DNA from: Phenylobacterium sp. J426
GTDB lineage: Bacteria > Pseudomonadota > Alphaproteobacteria > Caulobacterales > Caulobacteraceae
NCBI RefSeq assembly: GCF_024699945.1
Contig: NZ_JAJOMY010000001.1
Span: forward strand, 1,116,001 to 1,180,000
Direction: 5' to 3'
DNA length: 64,000 bases
In this document: piece after piece, positions 48,297 through 57,029 of the stretch
Numbering within the stretch: the stretch's first letter is position 1
How the letters are laid out: every line of letters starts with the position of its first letter
Made by a program: the position numbers and the translations under genes
Notes under the pieces: model-generated
Database searches by the model: none
Told to the model about the DNA's origin: nothing
The model's input: only the letters and a program-made list of their open reading frames with translations

Positions 48297-48554
48297 GTGA
48301 CCACGATCCGACCGAACCTTCCGCCCTCTGTACCGCCGCAGCCGCAACGCGCCATCGATCCCGCTCGGCTCGCCGCTCAGAAGGCGTTCTTCGCTGCGGC
48401 GATGGGCCAGGCGCCGCCCGCCGCTCCCGCCGCACTCACCCCGGCTGCCGAGCCCATCCCGGCGGCCCGCCCGGCGCCCGCGACGGGCGGCGCAGACGGT
48501 CCCCAGCCGGCGCGGATCCTACGGCCCGGCTCCGTCCTCGACATCCGCGTCTGA
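48297..48554 (+). CDS. Small Pro/Ala-rich protein of unknown function
   Basis: An 85-aa protein, probably mostly disordered, starting at GTG 48297. It contains many prolines and alanines (LPPSVPPQPQRAIDPARLAA, QKAFFAAAMGQAPPAAP) and ends in a short conserved-looking segment ARILRPGSVLDIRV. There is no signal peptide or TM helix. TTAACCAT half-sites lie just upstream and again after it. Coding potential is moderate; I could not assign a family. Confidence 0.5.
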   Translation: MTTIRPNLPPSVPPQPQRAIDPARLAAQKAFFAAAMGQAPPAAPAALTPAAEPIPAARPAPATGGADGPQPARILRPGSVLDIRV

Positions 48555-48582
48555 CCGCCCGATTCGGCTAAGCCGCCGGGAA

Positions 48583-48590
48583 TTAACCAT
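48583..48590 (+). promoter_or_regulatory. CtrA-like half-site TTAACCAT
   Basis: A second exact TTAACCAT, 70 bp before the start of the 62-aa gene at 48661. Together with the copy at 48273 it suggests cell-cycle control of both small genes; this is inferred from the motif alone. Confidence 0.3.
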
Positions 48591-48660
48591 ATTTCAGGTT
48601 GGAACACCTCGGCCGCCGCCGGTGTTTTGCCGTTTGTTGAGATGGTTTCTCTGGGACGGC

Positions 48661-48849
48661 ATGGGACGGGAAGACCGCATTCGTGAAGAGGCCGCTGCGC
48701 TGTGGCGGGAGCTCTTCGGCGAGCCGCCGCCGGTGAAGGCGGACGGCGACATGATGCTCGACGCCATCATGAAGGGGCTCCCTGAGATGGGCTACCAGCG
48801 CCTGCGCTCGCCCTTCCTGCGGGACAGCGACGTCGCCATGCCGCGCTAG
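48661..48849 (+). CDS. Small conserved-looking protein of unknown function
   Basis: A 62-aa acidic protein, MGREDRIREEAAALWRELFG then EPPPVKADGDMMLDAIMKGL and PEMGYQRLRSPFLRDSDVAM. The helix-rich N-terminus and a C-terminal GYxRLRSPFLR segment look structured and gene-like. No membrane segment. Start 48661 was taken because the upstream open stretch is short and unlike protein. The stop overlaps the convergent glycosyltransferase gene by 4 bp. Confidence 0.55.
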   Translation: MGREDRIREEAAALWRELFGEPPPVKADGDMMLDAIMKGLPEMGYQRLRSPFLRDSDVAMPR

Positions 48850-49700
48850 CGGCCGGCCAGCCGCTGCACCACCTCGGACACCACCGGCGTCCAGTCGCCC
48901 GCCGTCCGTTGCCGTATGAGCGTCGCCGAAGGATACCAAGGGCTGTCCGCCCGATCCTCGGTCAGCCAACGCCAGTCGGCGGGCCTGTGCAAGAGCACCC
49001 AGACCGGCTTTCCCATCGCCCCGGCCAGGTGCGCCACGGCGGTGTCCACTGTGACCACCAGATCCAGCCCCGCGATGATGTCGGCCGTCTCGCCGAGATC
49101 GCGCACGCCGGTGTCCTCCGGATGGAGACTGACGCCGCCCAGCGTGACCAGCCGCCGAGCCTCGACCTCCGGCAGGGTCTTGGCCGGAGCCACGACCCCG
49201 GTGACGCTCGTCCTCCAGACGAGCCCGAAGCCCGGTTGCCACGGGCGGGGACGCATCGCGCGGACGTAGGGCTCCGCCGGAAGGTTCTCCAGAGTGATCC
49301 CCAGCCGTTCCGGCAGGCTGAAGTATCGCGTCCAGAGCTGGTGGCGTGGGATTGCGGCCGAGCCTCCCACCGGAATGGCGATCACTTCGTCGACGCCGGA
49401 GATGGTGGCCAGCACGGGCGCGGCCGGCGGCCGGCAGATCAGGGTGACCTTTCCGGCCCCGAGCTGCTTCAGCATCGTCGCGAAGCGGCCGAACATGATC
49501 TGGTCGCCCAGCCCCTGCTCGATCCAAACGAGGATGGAACGCCCGTCCAGCGGCTCCCCCAGCCATTCCGGGTAGGTGGTCGGGCCCGGCGGCACGAGGT
49601 CGGGCGCGAGCCTTGTCCGCGCGTCCAGCAGCGGCCAGCCCTCGGCCCAGCGCCCCTGGCGCAACAGCTCCTGGCCCTGGAGGAATCGGTGGGCGTCCAT
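48846..49700 (-). CDS. GT9/heptosyltransferase-like glycosyltransferase
   Basis: A 284-aa protein with the GT-B fold seen in heptosyltransferase-like proteins and in TPR-glycosyltransferases of alphaproteobacteria. The N-terminus (FLQGQELLRQGRWAEGWPLL) is a residual TPR-like segment. GRSILVWIEQGLGDQIMFGR is the acceptor/donor loop, FGLVWRTSVTG lies mid-protein, and LDLVVTVDTAVAHLAGAMGK is the donor-binding motif of the family. An LPS or exopolysaccharide role is inferred. It is the reverse-strand neighbour of a MarR gene. Confidence 0.8.
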   Translation of the reverse strand: MDAHRFLQGQELLRQGRWAEGWPLLDARTRLAPDLVPPGPTTYPEWLGEPLDGRSILVWIEQGLGDQIMFGRFATMLKQLGAGKVTLICRPPAAPVLATISGVDEVIAIPVGGSAAIPRHQLWTRYFSLPERLGITLENLPAEPYVRAMRPRPWQPGFGLVWRTSVTGVVAPAKTLPEVEARRLVTLGGVSLHPEDTGVRDLGETADIIAGLDLVVTVDTAVAHLAGAMGKPVWVLLHRPADWRWLTEDRADSPWYPSATLIRQRTAGDWTPVVSEVVQRLAGR

Positions 49701-49739
49701 GTCCGCCGATCCTAGCGCCCGGCGGCTCCGCTGGAAGCG

Positions 49740-50306
49740 CTAGGCAGCCTTCTTCAGCTTCTTCTTCTTGGCCTCGGGCTTGGCCGCCTTCGGCTTGGAA
49801 CTCTTCAGTTTCGGCGATTTCTCGGCCTTGACGGGCTCCTCGCCCGCGAGCGCCAGATCCTTCAGCAGCTTGAGGAAGGCGTCCCGGCGCGTTCGGCCGG
49901 CGATCAGCTTCATCAGCCGGGCGTCGGCGGCGGCCATCTTCGGCTCGGCGTCGGCCAGCACCGCCTGACCCTCCGGCGTCAGCCGGACGGCGTTCGCGCG
50001 CGCGTCGGCGGTGGAGCGCTCGCGCGCCAGGAGGCCCTTGGCGATCATTCGCGCAGCCATGTCGGCGAGCGTCGAGCGGTCGATTCCAGTAGAGCGGACG
50101 AGGTCGGTCTGGGTCGCGCCCTCCTGGGCGGCGACCGCAGCGAGCACCGCGTACTGGCGCTGTGTGATGCCGCGGGGTCCGAATTCGGCAGCGTATTCGT
50201 CCAGGGCGCGCTGCACCGCCCGGTGCAGCAGGTGAGTGGCCGATCCGTCGAGCGCCGGCGCCCCCGTCTTCAGCCCGCCCTTCGAACGCGACTTGGCTTT
50301 GGCCAT
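49740..50306 (-). CDS. MarR-family regulator with basic lysine-rich tail
   Basis: A 188-aa winged-helix regulator. Core MarR motifs are ITQRQYAVLAAVAAQEGATQ, LVRSTGIDRSTLADMAARMI and the wing LARERSTADARANAVRLTPE (residues about 47-115). The C-terminal 40 residues are unusual: EKSPKLKSSKPKAAKPEAKK, a Lys/Ala/Pro stretch like the histone H1 or HU tails, ending in KKKLKKAA. A shorter basic stretch starts the protein. The tail may add nonspecific DNA binding. Start 50306 follows from the alternative upstream ATG lacking homology. Direct repeats of 10-bp period lie upstream. Confidence 0.87.
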   Translation of the reverse strand: MAKAKSRSKGGLKTGAPALDGSATHLLHRAVQRALDEYAAEFGPRGITQRQYAVLAAVAAQEGATQTDLVRSTGIDRSTLADMAARMIAKGLLARERSTADARANAVRLTPEGQAVLADAEPKMAAADARLMKLIAGRTRRDAFLKLLKDLALAGEEPVKAEKSPKLKSSKPKAAKPEAKKKKLKKAA

Positions 50307-50345
50307 GGTCGTTCCATCCCCCGCTCTGGACGGATCCGACACTTA

Positions 50346-50373
50346 GCGACGGTGTGCGACGGTTTGACGACGG
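50346..50373. repeat. Three tandem repeats with 10-bp period upstream of marR-like gene
   Basis: GCGACGGT at 50346-50353 and 50356-50363, followed by GACGACGG at 50366-50373. The spacing is one helical turn. The array lies 40-67 bp upstream of the MarR start and 20 bp beyond the yciB stop. A regulator-binding role is possible but only inferred. Confidence 0.4.
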
Positions 50374-50392
50374 ACGATCTCGCCCGGCCGGC

Positions 50393-50983
50393 CTACTCCG
50401 TGGGCGGCGGAGGCGGCGCCTCGCCCGGCAGGGCGTGTTTCATCATCAGCGGGACCTGGGTGAGCGAGAACGCCACCGCCAGGACCTGCAGGCCCGGGAA
50501 GCGGAAATAGGCCCACACCTCCGTCGACTGCGTCCGCCAGACGATCTCGTTCAGGATCGCGACCAGCACGAAGAACAGGCCGTACCGCACCGTCAGCACC
50601 CGCCAGATCGGGTCCGGCAGATGGATGGCGCCGGCCAGCAACGCCTTGAGCGGGTTCTTCTTCAGCATCAGCCCGCCCAGCAGGAAGCCCGCGAAGCCGA
50701 GGTTCAGCACGGTCGGCTTGATCTTGATGAAGCGCTCGTCGTGGAAGGCGATGGTCAGGCCGCCGAAGATCAGCGCGGCGACGCCGGCCACCAGCGGCAT
50801 CGGCGCGATCCGTCGCTCCACCAGCCAACCGACCGCCAGGGCGACGGCCGAAGCCGCCACCAACGCCCAGGTGGCCGTGATGGTGTCGCGGCTGATCAGG
50901 AAGGCCACCAGGAAGGCCAGCGGGCCGCCGTAGTCGACCGCGCTTCGCACCCAGCCCTTGGCCCGGGGACTCAACTGGCTCAC
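50393..50983 (-). CDS. yciB: Septation protein A/inner membrane protein YciB (IspZ)
   Basis: A 196-aa polytopic membrane protein of the YciB/IspZ family involved in cell envelope integrity and septation. Five to six hydrophobic helices (LAFLVAFLISRDTITATWAL; VAALIFGGLTIAFHD; LNLGFAGFLLGGLML; LTVRYGLFFVLVAILNEIVW; LQVLAVAFSLTQVPLMM). The conserved FIKIKPTVLNLGFAG and NEIVWRTQSTEVWAYFRFPG segments identify the family. ATG 50983 overlaps the ftsY stop by 4 bp. ftsY-yciB adjacency is common in alphaproteobacteria. Confidence 0.94.
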   Translation of the reverse strand: MSQLSPRAKGWVRSAVDYGGPLAFLVAFLISRDTITATWALVAASAVALAVGWLVERRIAPMPLVAGVAALIFGGLTIAFHDERFIKIKPTVLNLGFAGFLLGGLMLKKNPLKALLAGAIHLPDPIWRVLTVRYGLFFVLVAILNEIVWRTQSTEVWAYFRFPGLQVLAVAFSLTQVPLMMKHALPGEAPPPPPTE

Positions 50984-51924
50984 CGGATGGGCTCCTCGAG
51001 GCCGACCAGGCTGCGGGCGAACGCCCGCGCGTCGAACGGCTGCAGGTCGTCGATGCCCTCGCCGACGCCGATCAGCTTGATGGGCGAATCCGACGCCTGG
51101 GCCACCGGCACCAGCACGCCGCCGCGCGCTGTCCCGTCGAGCTTGGTCATGACGATGCCCGACACGCCGATCCGATTGCCGAAGATGTTCTCCTGGCTGA
51201 GCGCGTTGCGGCCCACGGTGGCGTCCAGCACCAGCAACGTCTCGTGCGGCGCGTCCTCGTCCAGCTTCTTGACCACGCGGATGATCTTCAGGAGCTCGTC
51301 CATCAGACCCTCCTTGTTCTGCAGGCGCCCGGCGGTGTCGATCAGCACGACGTCATAAGCCTCGGCCTTGGCCTTCTGCACGGCGTCGAACGCGAGGCCG
51401 GCGGCATCCGAGCCGGTCGGTCGCCCCATGAAGTCCACGCCCGACCGCTCGGCCCACACCTTCAGTTGCTCGACCGCGGCGGCGCGGAAGGTGTCGCCGG
51501 CCACCACCAGCACCTTGGCGCCGCGCGACTTCAGGTCCTGGGCGATCTTGCCGAGGGTGGTGGTCTTGCCCGAGCCGTTCACCCCGATGAACAGCACGAC
51601 GTAGGGCCTGGGCCCCGACAACGGGTCGAAGGTCCCCTGGCGGCTCGACAGTTCGTCGCCGATCGCCTGGGCCAAAGCTTCCTTGATCTCGTCCTCGCCG
51701 ACGTCCTTGCCGAACTTCTCTTCGGCGAAGCGGGCCGTGATGCGGGCGGCGGAATGCGGGCCGAGGTCGGCCTCGATCAGCATCTCCTCCAGTTCGTCGA
51801 GCTTCGTCTGATCCAGCGGCGCCTTGGCCACGAAGACCTCGGCGATCTGGTCGCCGATCTGCTTGGACGACTTGGTGAGCCCCTGGGTGAGGCGCTGGAA
51901 CCAGCCGCGTTTGGGTTCTGACAT
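50980..51924 (-). CDS. ftsY: Signal recognition particle receptor FtsY
   Basis: GTPase docking SRP-ribosome complexes to the membrane. At 314 aa, it lacks a long acidic A domain but has the N domain (residues about 10-90) and the G domain with GVNGSGKTTTLGKIAQDLKS (G1), DTFRAAAVEQL (G2 region), IDTAGRLQNKEG (G3), MTKLDGTARGG (G4) and GVGEGIDDLQPFDARAF. It overlaps yciB by 4 bp. The relatives dapF and mtaB are upstream on the same strand but are separated by a GFA gene and the opposite-strand TRIC gene. Confidence 0.96.
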   Translation of the reverse strand: MSEPKRGWFQRLTQGLTKSSKQIGDQIAEVFVAKAPLDQTKLDELEEMLIEADLGPHSAARITARFAEEKFGKDVGEDEIKEALAQAIGDELSSRQGTFDPLSGPRPYVVLFIGVNGSGKTTTLGKIAQDLKSRGAKVLVVAGDTFRAAAVEQLKVWAERSGVDFMGRPTGSDAAGLAFDAVQKAKAEAYDVVLIDTAGRLQNKEGLMDELLKIIRVVKKLDEDAPHETLLVLDATVGRNALSQENIFGNRIGVSGIVMTKLDGTARGGVLVPVAQASDSPIKLIGVGEGIDDLQPFDARAFARSLVGLEEPIR

Positions 51925-51980
51925 GGGCCGCTTCTAGCGAGGCGCTTGCCGCGCGTCACCTCTCACCGCATGACAGGGTC

Positions 51981-52610
51981 ATGGATGGATTGGCCGCCAG
52001 CCTCACCGTGCTCGACTACGCCGCGGTCGCCGTTTTCGGCGCGACCGGGGCATTGGCCGCCGCCCGGCGCAAGCACGACATCATCACCTTTGGCTTCTTC
52101 GCCGCCGTCACGGGTGTCGGCGGCGGGACACTGCGCGACCTCCTGATCGACGCACCCGTCTTCTGGGTCGCCCGGCCCGAGTACCTCATGGTCTGCCTGG
52201 CCGCAGCCGTCGCCGTCTGGGTCTTCGGGGGCGGTCGCGGGCGCGGGCGGCTGCTGCTGTGGCTCGACGCCCTGGGCATGGCCGCCTACACCTCGGTCGG
52301 GGCCATGAAGGCGACCTCGCTGGGCGCGCCGCCCTTCACCGCCATCGTCATGGGCGTCCTCACCGCCACGTTCGGCGGGGTGCTTCGAGACGTGCTGGCG
52401 CACGAACCCTCGGTCCTGCTGCGGCGCGAGCTCTACGTCACGCCGGCGCTGGTGGGCGCGATCGCGTTCGTCGCGCTGAACGCCTTGGCCGTGCCGCTGG
52501 GGGTCGCCGGCCTAGGCGGCTTCCTTGTGGCGTTCTCGATCCGCGCGGGCGCGATCTTGTTCGGCTGGAAGATGCCGGGCTTTCCGGGCCGGCCGCCGCC
52601 TGAGGACTAG
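51981..52610 (+). CDS. TRIC-type cation channel family protein (UPF0126)
   Basis: A 209-aa membrane protein of the bacterial TRIC cation channel family (YicG-like, UPF0126). It consists of two glycine-rich repeats: VFGATGALAAARRKHDIITF, AVTGVGGGTLRDLLIDAPVF in the first and AYTSVGAMKATSLGAPPFTA, LTATFGGVLRDVLAHEPSVL in the second. About six TM helices are visible. Likely a potassium or other cation channel. Encoded opposite to the ftsY and GFA genes; it ends 1 bp before the convergent GFA stop. Confidence 0.92.
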   Translation: MDGLAASLTVLDYAAVAVFGATGALAAARRKHDIITFGFFAAVTGVGGGTLRDLLIDAPVFWVARPEYLMVCLAAAVAVWVFGGGRGRGRLLLWLDALGMAAYTSVGAMKATSLGAPPFTAIVMGVLTATFGGVLRDVLAHEPSVLLRRELYVTPALVGAIAFVALNALAVPLGVAGLGGFLVAFSIRAGAILFGWKMPGFPGRPPPED

Positions 52611-52611
52611 A

Positions 52612-53040
52612 TCAGGCCTCCGCGTCGGGGTGCTGGTAGCTCTGGATCCGCTCGTAGTAGCCGGGCGGCGGCCGCTGCACCTCGAGCTCGCCGATATGCG
52701 CCATCCAGGGCGGCGAGCTTTCAGGCTCAAGCTGCACGGTCGGCGCGATCTCCGAGGCCTTGTCGAACGCGAAGATCGTGATGTCGAAGCTCTTCGCGGT
52801 CTCGAAGGTCAGCGGCGTGCCGCACGCCGGGCAGAAGCCGCGTTGCACCAGGTTCGAGCTCTGGAAGCGGGCCGGCTCCTGCGTCCAGGTCAGCCGCTCG
52901 CGGTCGACGGTGACGAAGGCGCCGAACGGTCCCGCCGTCGCCTTCTGGCACATGCGACAGTGGCAGATGCTGGCGCGGCCCAGCTCGCCTTCGACGCGGA
53001 AGCGCACCTTCCCGCACTGGCAACCGCCCGACCAGCTCAT
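52612..53040 (-). CDS. GFA-family (glutathione-dependent formaldehyde-activating-like) zinc protein
   Basis: A 142-aa protein of the GFA superfamily. Zinc-binding cysteines follow the usual layout: GGCQCGKVRF (residues about 5-14), SICHCRMCQKATAGPFGAFV, and RGFCPACGTPLTFE. The end has LDAWDP-less variant GELEVQRPPPGYYERIQSYQ, the typical Tyr/Trp-rich tail. ATG 53040 overlaps the mtaB stop by 4 bp, so it is the last gene of dapF-mtaB-GFA. Most family members bind small thiols; true formaldehyde activity is not implied. Confidence 0.88.
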   Translation of the reverse strand: MSWSGGCQCGKVRFRVEGELGRASICHCRMCQKATAGPFGAFVTVDRERLTWTQEPARFQSSNLVQRGFCPACGTPLTFETAKSFDITIFAFDKASEIAPTVQLEPESSPPWMAHIGELEVQRPPPGYYERIQSYQHPDAEA

Positions 53041-54302
53041 GCCGCCACCCTCTGCCTCAACCGGGCGATCGCCCGCTTGCCGTCGTGTCCGGTGACCACC
53101 AGTTCGGTGACGGCGCCCACGGTCGCGTCTCCCGTGAAGACGATCTCGGTGAAGTCCTCCGCCCGCGCCAGGCCCGGCTTCTCGACAAGACCCGCCAGCG
53201 TCCGGCCCATCTGCGCCTCAAGGTGACGGCGCAGCGCCGCCTCCCCCGCCGCGCGCAGGCGCGCGGCGCGCGCCTTGACCACGTCGCGCTTCACCTGCGG
53301 CATCCGCGCCGCCGGCGTGCCGGGCCTGGGGCTGAACGGGAAGACGTGGAGGAACGACAGCCCCGCCTCTTCCACGAGCCTGAGGCTGTTGTCGAACATC
53401 TCGTCGGTCTCGGTCGGGAACCCGGCGATCAGGTCGGCGCCGAACGCCACGTCCGGCCGCACGGCGCGGACCTCGGCCACCAGCTTCAGCGCGTCCGCCC
53501 GCAGGTGGCGGCGTTTCATGCGCTTCAGGATCATGTCGTCGCCCGCCTGAAGGCTCAGGTGGAGATAGGGCATCAGGCGCGGCTCTTCGGCGAAGCAGCG
53601 CAGCAGGTCGGCGTCGATGTCGGCCGCGTCGATCGACGACAGCCGCAACCTCGGCAGCTCCGGGACCAGCTTCAGGATCCGCGACACGAGCTGGCCGAGC
53701 GTCGGCTGGCCTGGCAGGTCGGCGCCCCAGCTCGTCACGTCGACGCCGGTCAGCACCACCTCCTGGTAGCCCTCGACCGTCAGCCGGCGGACCTGCTCCA
53801 CCACCTCGCCCGCCGGGGCGGAGCGTGAATTGCCCCGCCCGTAGGGAATGATGCAGAAGGTGCAGCGGTGGTCGCAGCCGTTCTGCACCTCGACGAACGC
53901 CCGCGCGCGATCCTTCAGCCCATCGATCAGGTGCCCGGCCGTCTCGCGCACGCTCATGATGTCGTTGACGCGCACGCGGCCCAGCTCGGCCGCAGCCGGC
54001 GCGTAGGCGCCGGCCTGACTCTTCTCGGCGTTGCCCAGCACCAGGTCGACCTCGCCCATGGCCGCGAAAGCGGCCGGGTCGATTTGCGCCGCACAGCCGG
54101 TGACGATGAGCTTCGCGCCCGGCCGTTCGCGTCGCGCCTTGCGGATCGCCTGCCGCGCCTGGCGCACCGCCTCGTTGGTGACCGCGCAGGTGTTGAAGAC
54201 GACGGCGTCGGTCAGTCCGTCCTCGGCCGCCCGCTTGCGGATGACCTCGCTCTCGTAGCTATTGAGGCGACAGCCGAACGTGACGATGTCGACGTTGCTC
54301 AC
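53037..54302 (-). CDS. mtaB: tRNA t6A37 methylthiotransferase MtaB
   Basis: Radical SAM enzyme making ms2t6A at tRNA position 37. At 421 aa it has the UPF0004 N-terminal domain with Cys in FGCRLNSYES, NTCAVTNEAV and TGCAAQID, the radical SAM cluster GCDHRCTFCIIPYGRG (Cx3Cx2C), and the C-terminal TRAM domain (GRTLAGLVEKPGLARAEDFT, FTGDATVGAVTELVVTGHDG). The start is GTG 54302, overlapping the dapF stop by 4 bp (GTGA). Member of dapF-mtaB-GFA. Confidence 0.95.
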   Translation of the reverse strand: MSNVDIVTFGCRLNSYESEVIRKRAAEDGLTDAVVFNTCAVTNEAVRQARQAIRKARRERPGAKLIVTGCAAQIDPAAFAAMGEVDLVLGNAEKSQAGAYAPAAAELGRVRVNDIMSVRETAGHLIDGLKDRARAFVEVQNGCDHRCTFCIIPYGRGNSRSAPAGEVVEQVRRLTVEGYQEVVLTGVDVTSWGADLPGQPTLGQLVSRILKLVPELPRLRLSSIDAADIDADLLRCFAEEPRLMPYLHLSLQAGDDMILKRMKRRHLRADALKLVAEVRAVRPDVAFGADLIAGFPTETDEMFDNSLRLVEEAGLSFLHVFPFSPRPGTPAARMPQVKRDVVKARAARLRAAGEAALRRHLEAQMGRTLAGLVEKPGLARAEDFTEIVFTGDATVGAVTELVVTGHDGKRAIARLRQRVAA

Positions 54303-55120
54303 GGCAGTTCACCCGCGAAGTCGGCGGCCGCCGGGCCCGTCATGATCACGTGACCGTCGTCCCGCCACTCGATGAACAGCTCGCCGCCGTCGAGCTCCAT
54401 CGTGGCGTAGCGCCCGACGAGGTCCCGCCGCGACGCCGCGACGAGGGCCGCGCAGGCGCCCGTGCCGCAGGCCTTGGTCAGGCCCGCGCCGCGCTCCCAC
54501 ACGCGCAGGCGGATGCGGTCGCGGCCCTTGATCTGGGCGAAGCCGACATTCACGTGCTCCGGAAACAGCGGGTGCTTCTCGACCGCGGGGCCCGCCTCGG
54601 CGACCGGCGCCTGGTCGACATCCGGCACGAAGAACACCACGTGCGGATTGCCCATGGAGACGCAGCCCGGCGGGGCCATCAGGTCGGCGTGATGGTAGAG
54701 CGCGACGCCCAGGGCCTGGGTGTCCTGCTCCTCCGCCAGCGGGATTTCGCGCCAGTCGAGGCGCGGCGGCCCCATGTCGACGCTGACCAGACGCTCGCCG
54801 GCCCGTGTGGCGATCAGGCGCCCGGCCTTGGTCTCCAGCTCCACGCGGTCCTTGCCGGCGGACTGCATCAAGAGCCAGCCCACGCAGCGGGTCCCGTTCC
54901 CGCAGGCCGAGATCTCCTCACCATCGGCGTTCCAGAACCGGACGAACGCATCGGCGCCCTCATGGCGGTCGATGGCGATCAGCTGGTCGCAGCCGACGCC
55001 GCTGGTCCGGTCCGCGATCGCGCGCACCTCGTCCGCCGTCGGTTCGAACGGCTGGCTGCGGGTCTCGACCACGACGAAGTCGTTGCCGAGCCCGTTCATC
55101 TTCAGGAACGGACGGCCCAT
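54299..55120 (-). CDS. dapF: Diaminopimelate epimerase DapF
   Basis: Epimerises LL- to meso-diaminopimelate for lysine and peptidoglycan. At 273 aa it has both catalytic cysteines: EISACGNGTRCVG (first half) and TKACGTGACAAL (second half). The N-terminus FLKMNGLGNDFVVVE and CVSMGNPHVVFFVPD are conserved. First gene of the tightly overlapping dapF-mtaB-GFA operon. Start ATG 55120. Confidence 0.97.
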   Translation of the reverse strand: MGRPFLKMNGLGNDFVVVETRSQPFEPTADEVRAIADRTSGVGCDQLIAIDRHEGADAFVRFWNADGEEISACGNGTRCVGWLLMQSAGKDRVELETKAGRLIATRAGERLVSVDMGPPRLDWREIPLAEEQDTQALGVALYHHADLMAPPGCVSMGNPHVVFFVPDVDQAPVAEAGPAVEKHPLFPEHVNVGFAQIKGRDRIRLRVWERGAGLTKACGTGACAALVAASRRDLVGRYATMELDGGELFIEWRDDGHVIMTGPAAADFAGELP

Positions 55121-55169
55121 GGAGGCCGCTATATAGGCGAAGACGGCGCCCGCCGCACCCCGCGCGAAG

Positions 55170-56928
55170 TCACGCGGCGGCGCTGGCGGCGTCGACCACG
55201 CCGGTTCGGCGGCCGCCGAGCGCGATGTTCATCTGCTCCACCAGCCGCGACAGCTCGATGGGCTTGGCGGCGACGCCGTCCATCCCGGCGTCGGCGTACT
55301 CGGCCAGATGGTGCGACATGGCGTTGGCGGTGAGCGCGACGATCGGCGTGTGGGCGCGGCCGGTCTCCGCCTCGATGGCGCGGATGCGGCGGGCGGCCGC
55401 CAGCCCGTCCATCACCGGCATCTGCACGTCCATGAGGATCAGATCGAAGCCGCCGCTGCGCCAGGCTTCCACCGCCTCTTCGCCGTCGGCTGTCATCTCG
55501 GCGGCGATACCCAGCTGATCTAGAAGGGTCCTCAACACCAGGCGGTTGGTCTCATTGTCCTCGGCGACCAGCACCCGCAGTGAGCCGATCTCCGGCCGGG
55601 CCGCCGCTTCCCGCTCCGCAGGTGGCGCTTCCGCCCGCGTGAGCGGCAGCCAGGCGGTGAACGTCGACCCGAGACCCGGCTCGCTTTCGGCGGTGATATC
55701 GCCTCCCATGCGCCGGGCGAGCTCGCGGGAGATGGCAAGGCCCAGCCCTGATCCGCCGTAGCGGCGCGTGGTCGAGGCGTCGGCCTGGATGAAGCGTTCG
55801 AACAGGGTCGGCAGCCGGTCGGGCGCAACTCCCGGGCCGGTGTCCCGGACGCGGATCGCGACGCGCTCGCCATTGTGGAACAGGGTGGCCTGGACTCCGC
55901 CGGCATCCGTGAACTTCACGGCGTTGGCCAGGAGGTTGTGGAAGATCTGCCGCACCCGCGTCGCGTCTGCCGCCCAGGGCGCCGACGGCGTCTGGCGCAA
56001 CAGTGACGCGCAGCTCCAGGCCCTTCGCGGCCGCCAGCGGCGCGAAGGCCGCCTCGGCCTGGGCGGCGAGTTCCTCGAGGTCCAGGACCGCCATCTCCAG
56101 CTCCAGCTTCGCGGCCTCGATCTTCGAGATGTCCAAGAGGTCGTTCAGAAGGACCAGCAGCACCTCGCCCGACTGGCGGATCACCTCCAGTCGTTCGCGC
56201 TGGCGCTTGGGCAGCGGGTCGTGGGCCATGGCCTGGACCATGCCGAGCACCCCGTTCATCGGCGTGCGGATTTCGTGGCTCATGGTGGCCAGGAAGTCGC
56301 TCTTGGCTGCGTTCGCATCCTCGGCCCGGGCGCGCTCGGTCTGAGCGGCGTGGACCGCAGCGGTCAGATCAGCCTGGACCTGCCGATTGCGCTTCAGCGC
56401 GATGAACAGGTGGCCGATGTAGAGCACGGAGCCGAGCACCACGAACGCCATGCCGGCGGGGTTCGTACTCTCCTCGAACACGATCGAGAGGATCGGCAGA
56501 CTCAGCAGGTACAGCGCATGCGGCGTGCAGCCGGCCCAGAACAGCTTGGGCTCGGACTGCGCCTGCAGGGCCACGTTCAGCAGGCCGGCGGTCGGGATCA
56601 GCAGGGCGAAGAGGTGCCCTTCCAGCCCGCCCTGCAGCCAGCACAGCGGCGTCAGCGAGGAATAGACGGCCACATGCAGGACCACGGAGGCGAGGTAGGC
56701 CGCCTCCTGTCCCCGCGTGGGCCGGAACTGCGGGTCGCGCCGCATGGGACGCGTCAGATGAAGGTCGATGAACTGGGTGGCGATGACCGCGGCGAACCAC
56801 GCAAAGACCCAGGGACTGTGGGTGACCGCCCAGGTGGCGCCGCCGATCACCAAGGCGAGGCCCACGCGCATGGGCAGTTCCCTCGCCCGGGTGATTGCGA
56901 CGCGGTGGTAACTGGAGCCCGGCGGCAT
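55170..56928 (-). CDS. Hybrid sensor histidine kinase with receiver domain, frame broken once
   Basis: Membrane sensor kinase. Several TM helices occupy roughly residues 20-180 (VGLALVIGGATWAVTHSPWV; LFALLIPTAGLLNVALQAQ; MAFVVLGSVLYIGHLFIALK). The H-box FLATMSHEIRTPMNGVLGMV is near residue 220, and the N-box (IFHNLLANAVKFTDAG) and G-boxes (VRDTGPGVAP; GGSGLGLAI) follow. A C-terminal receiver domain has RVLVAEDNETN and the phospho-acceptor Asp in LILMDVQMPVMDG. The frame changes near 55985-55990, where one base fewer joins VAPDASAPWAADATRVRQI, giving 585 aa. The signal is unknown. Sequencing indel likely. Confidence 0.9.
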
Positions 56929-57029
56929 GCACCCTCCCTTGTTCGCGACGTTGGCATTCGCGCGCTTAACAATTGCTTCAAAGGAGAGGGGTCTTTGCGC
57001 CCGTCGGCCGGCGCCGCTAGATGCGGGCC

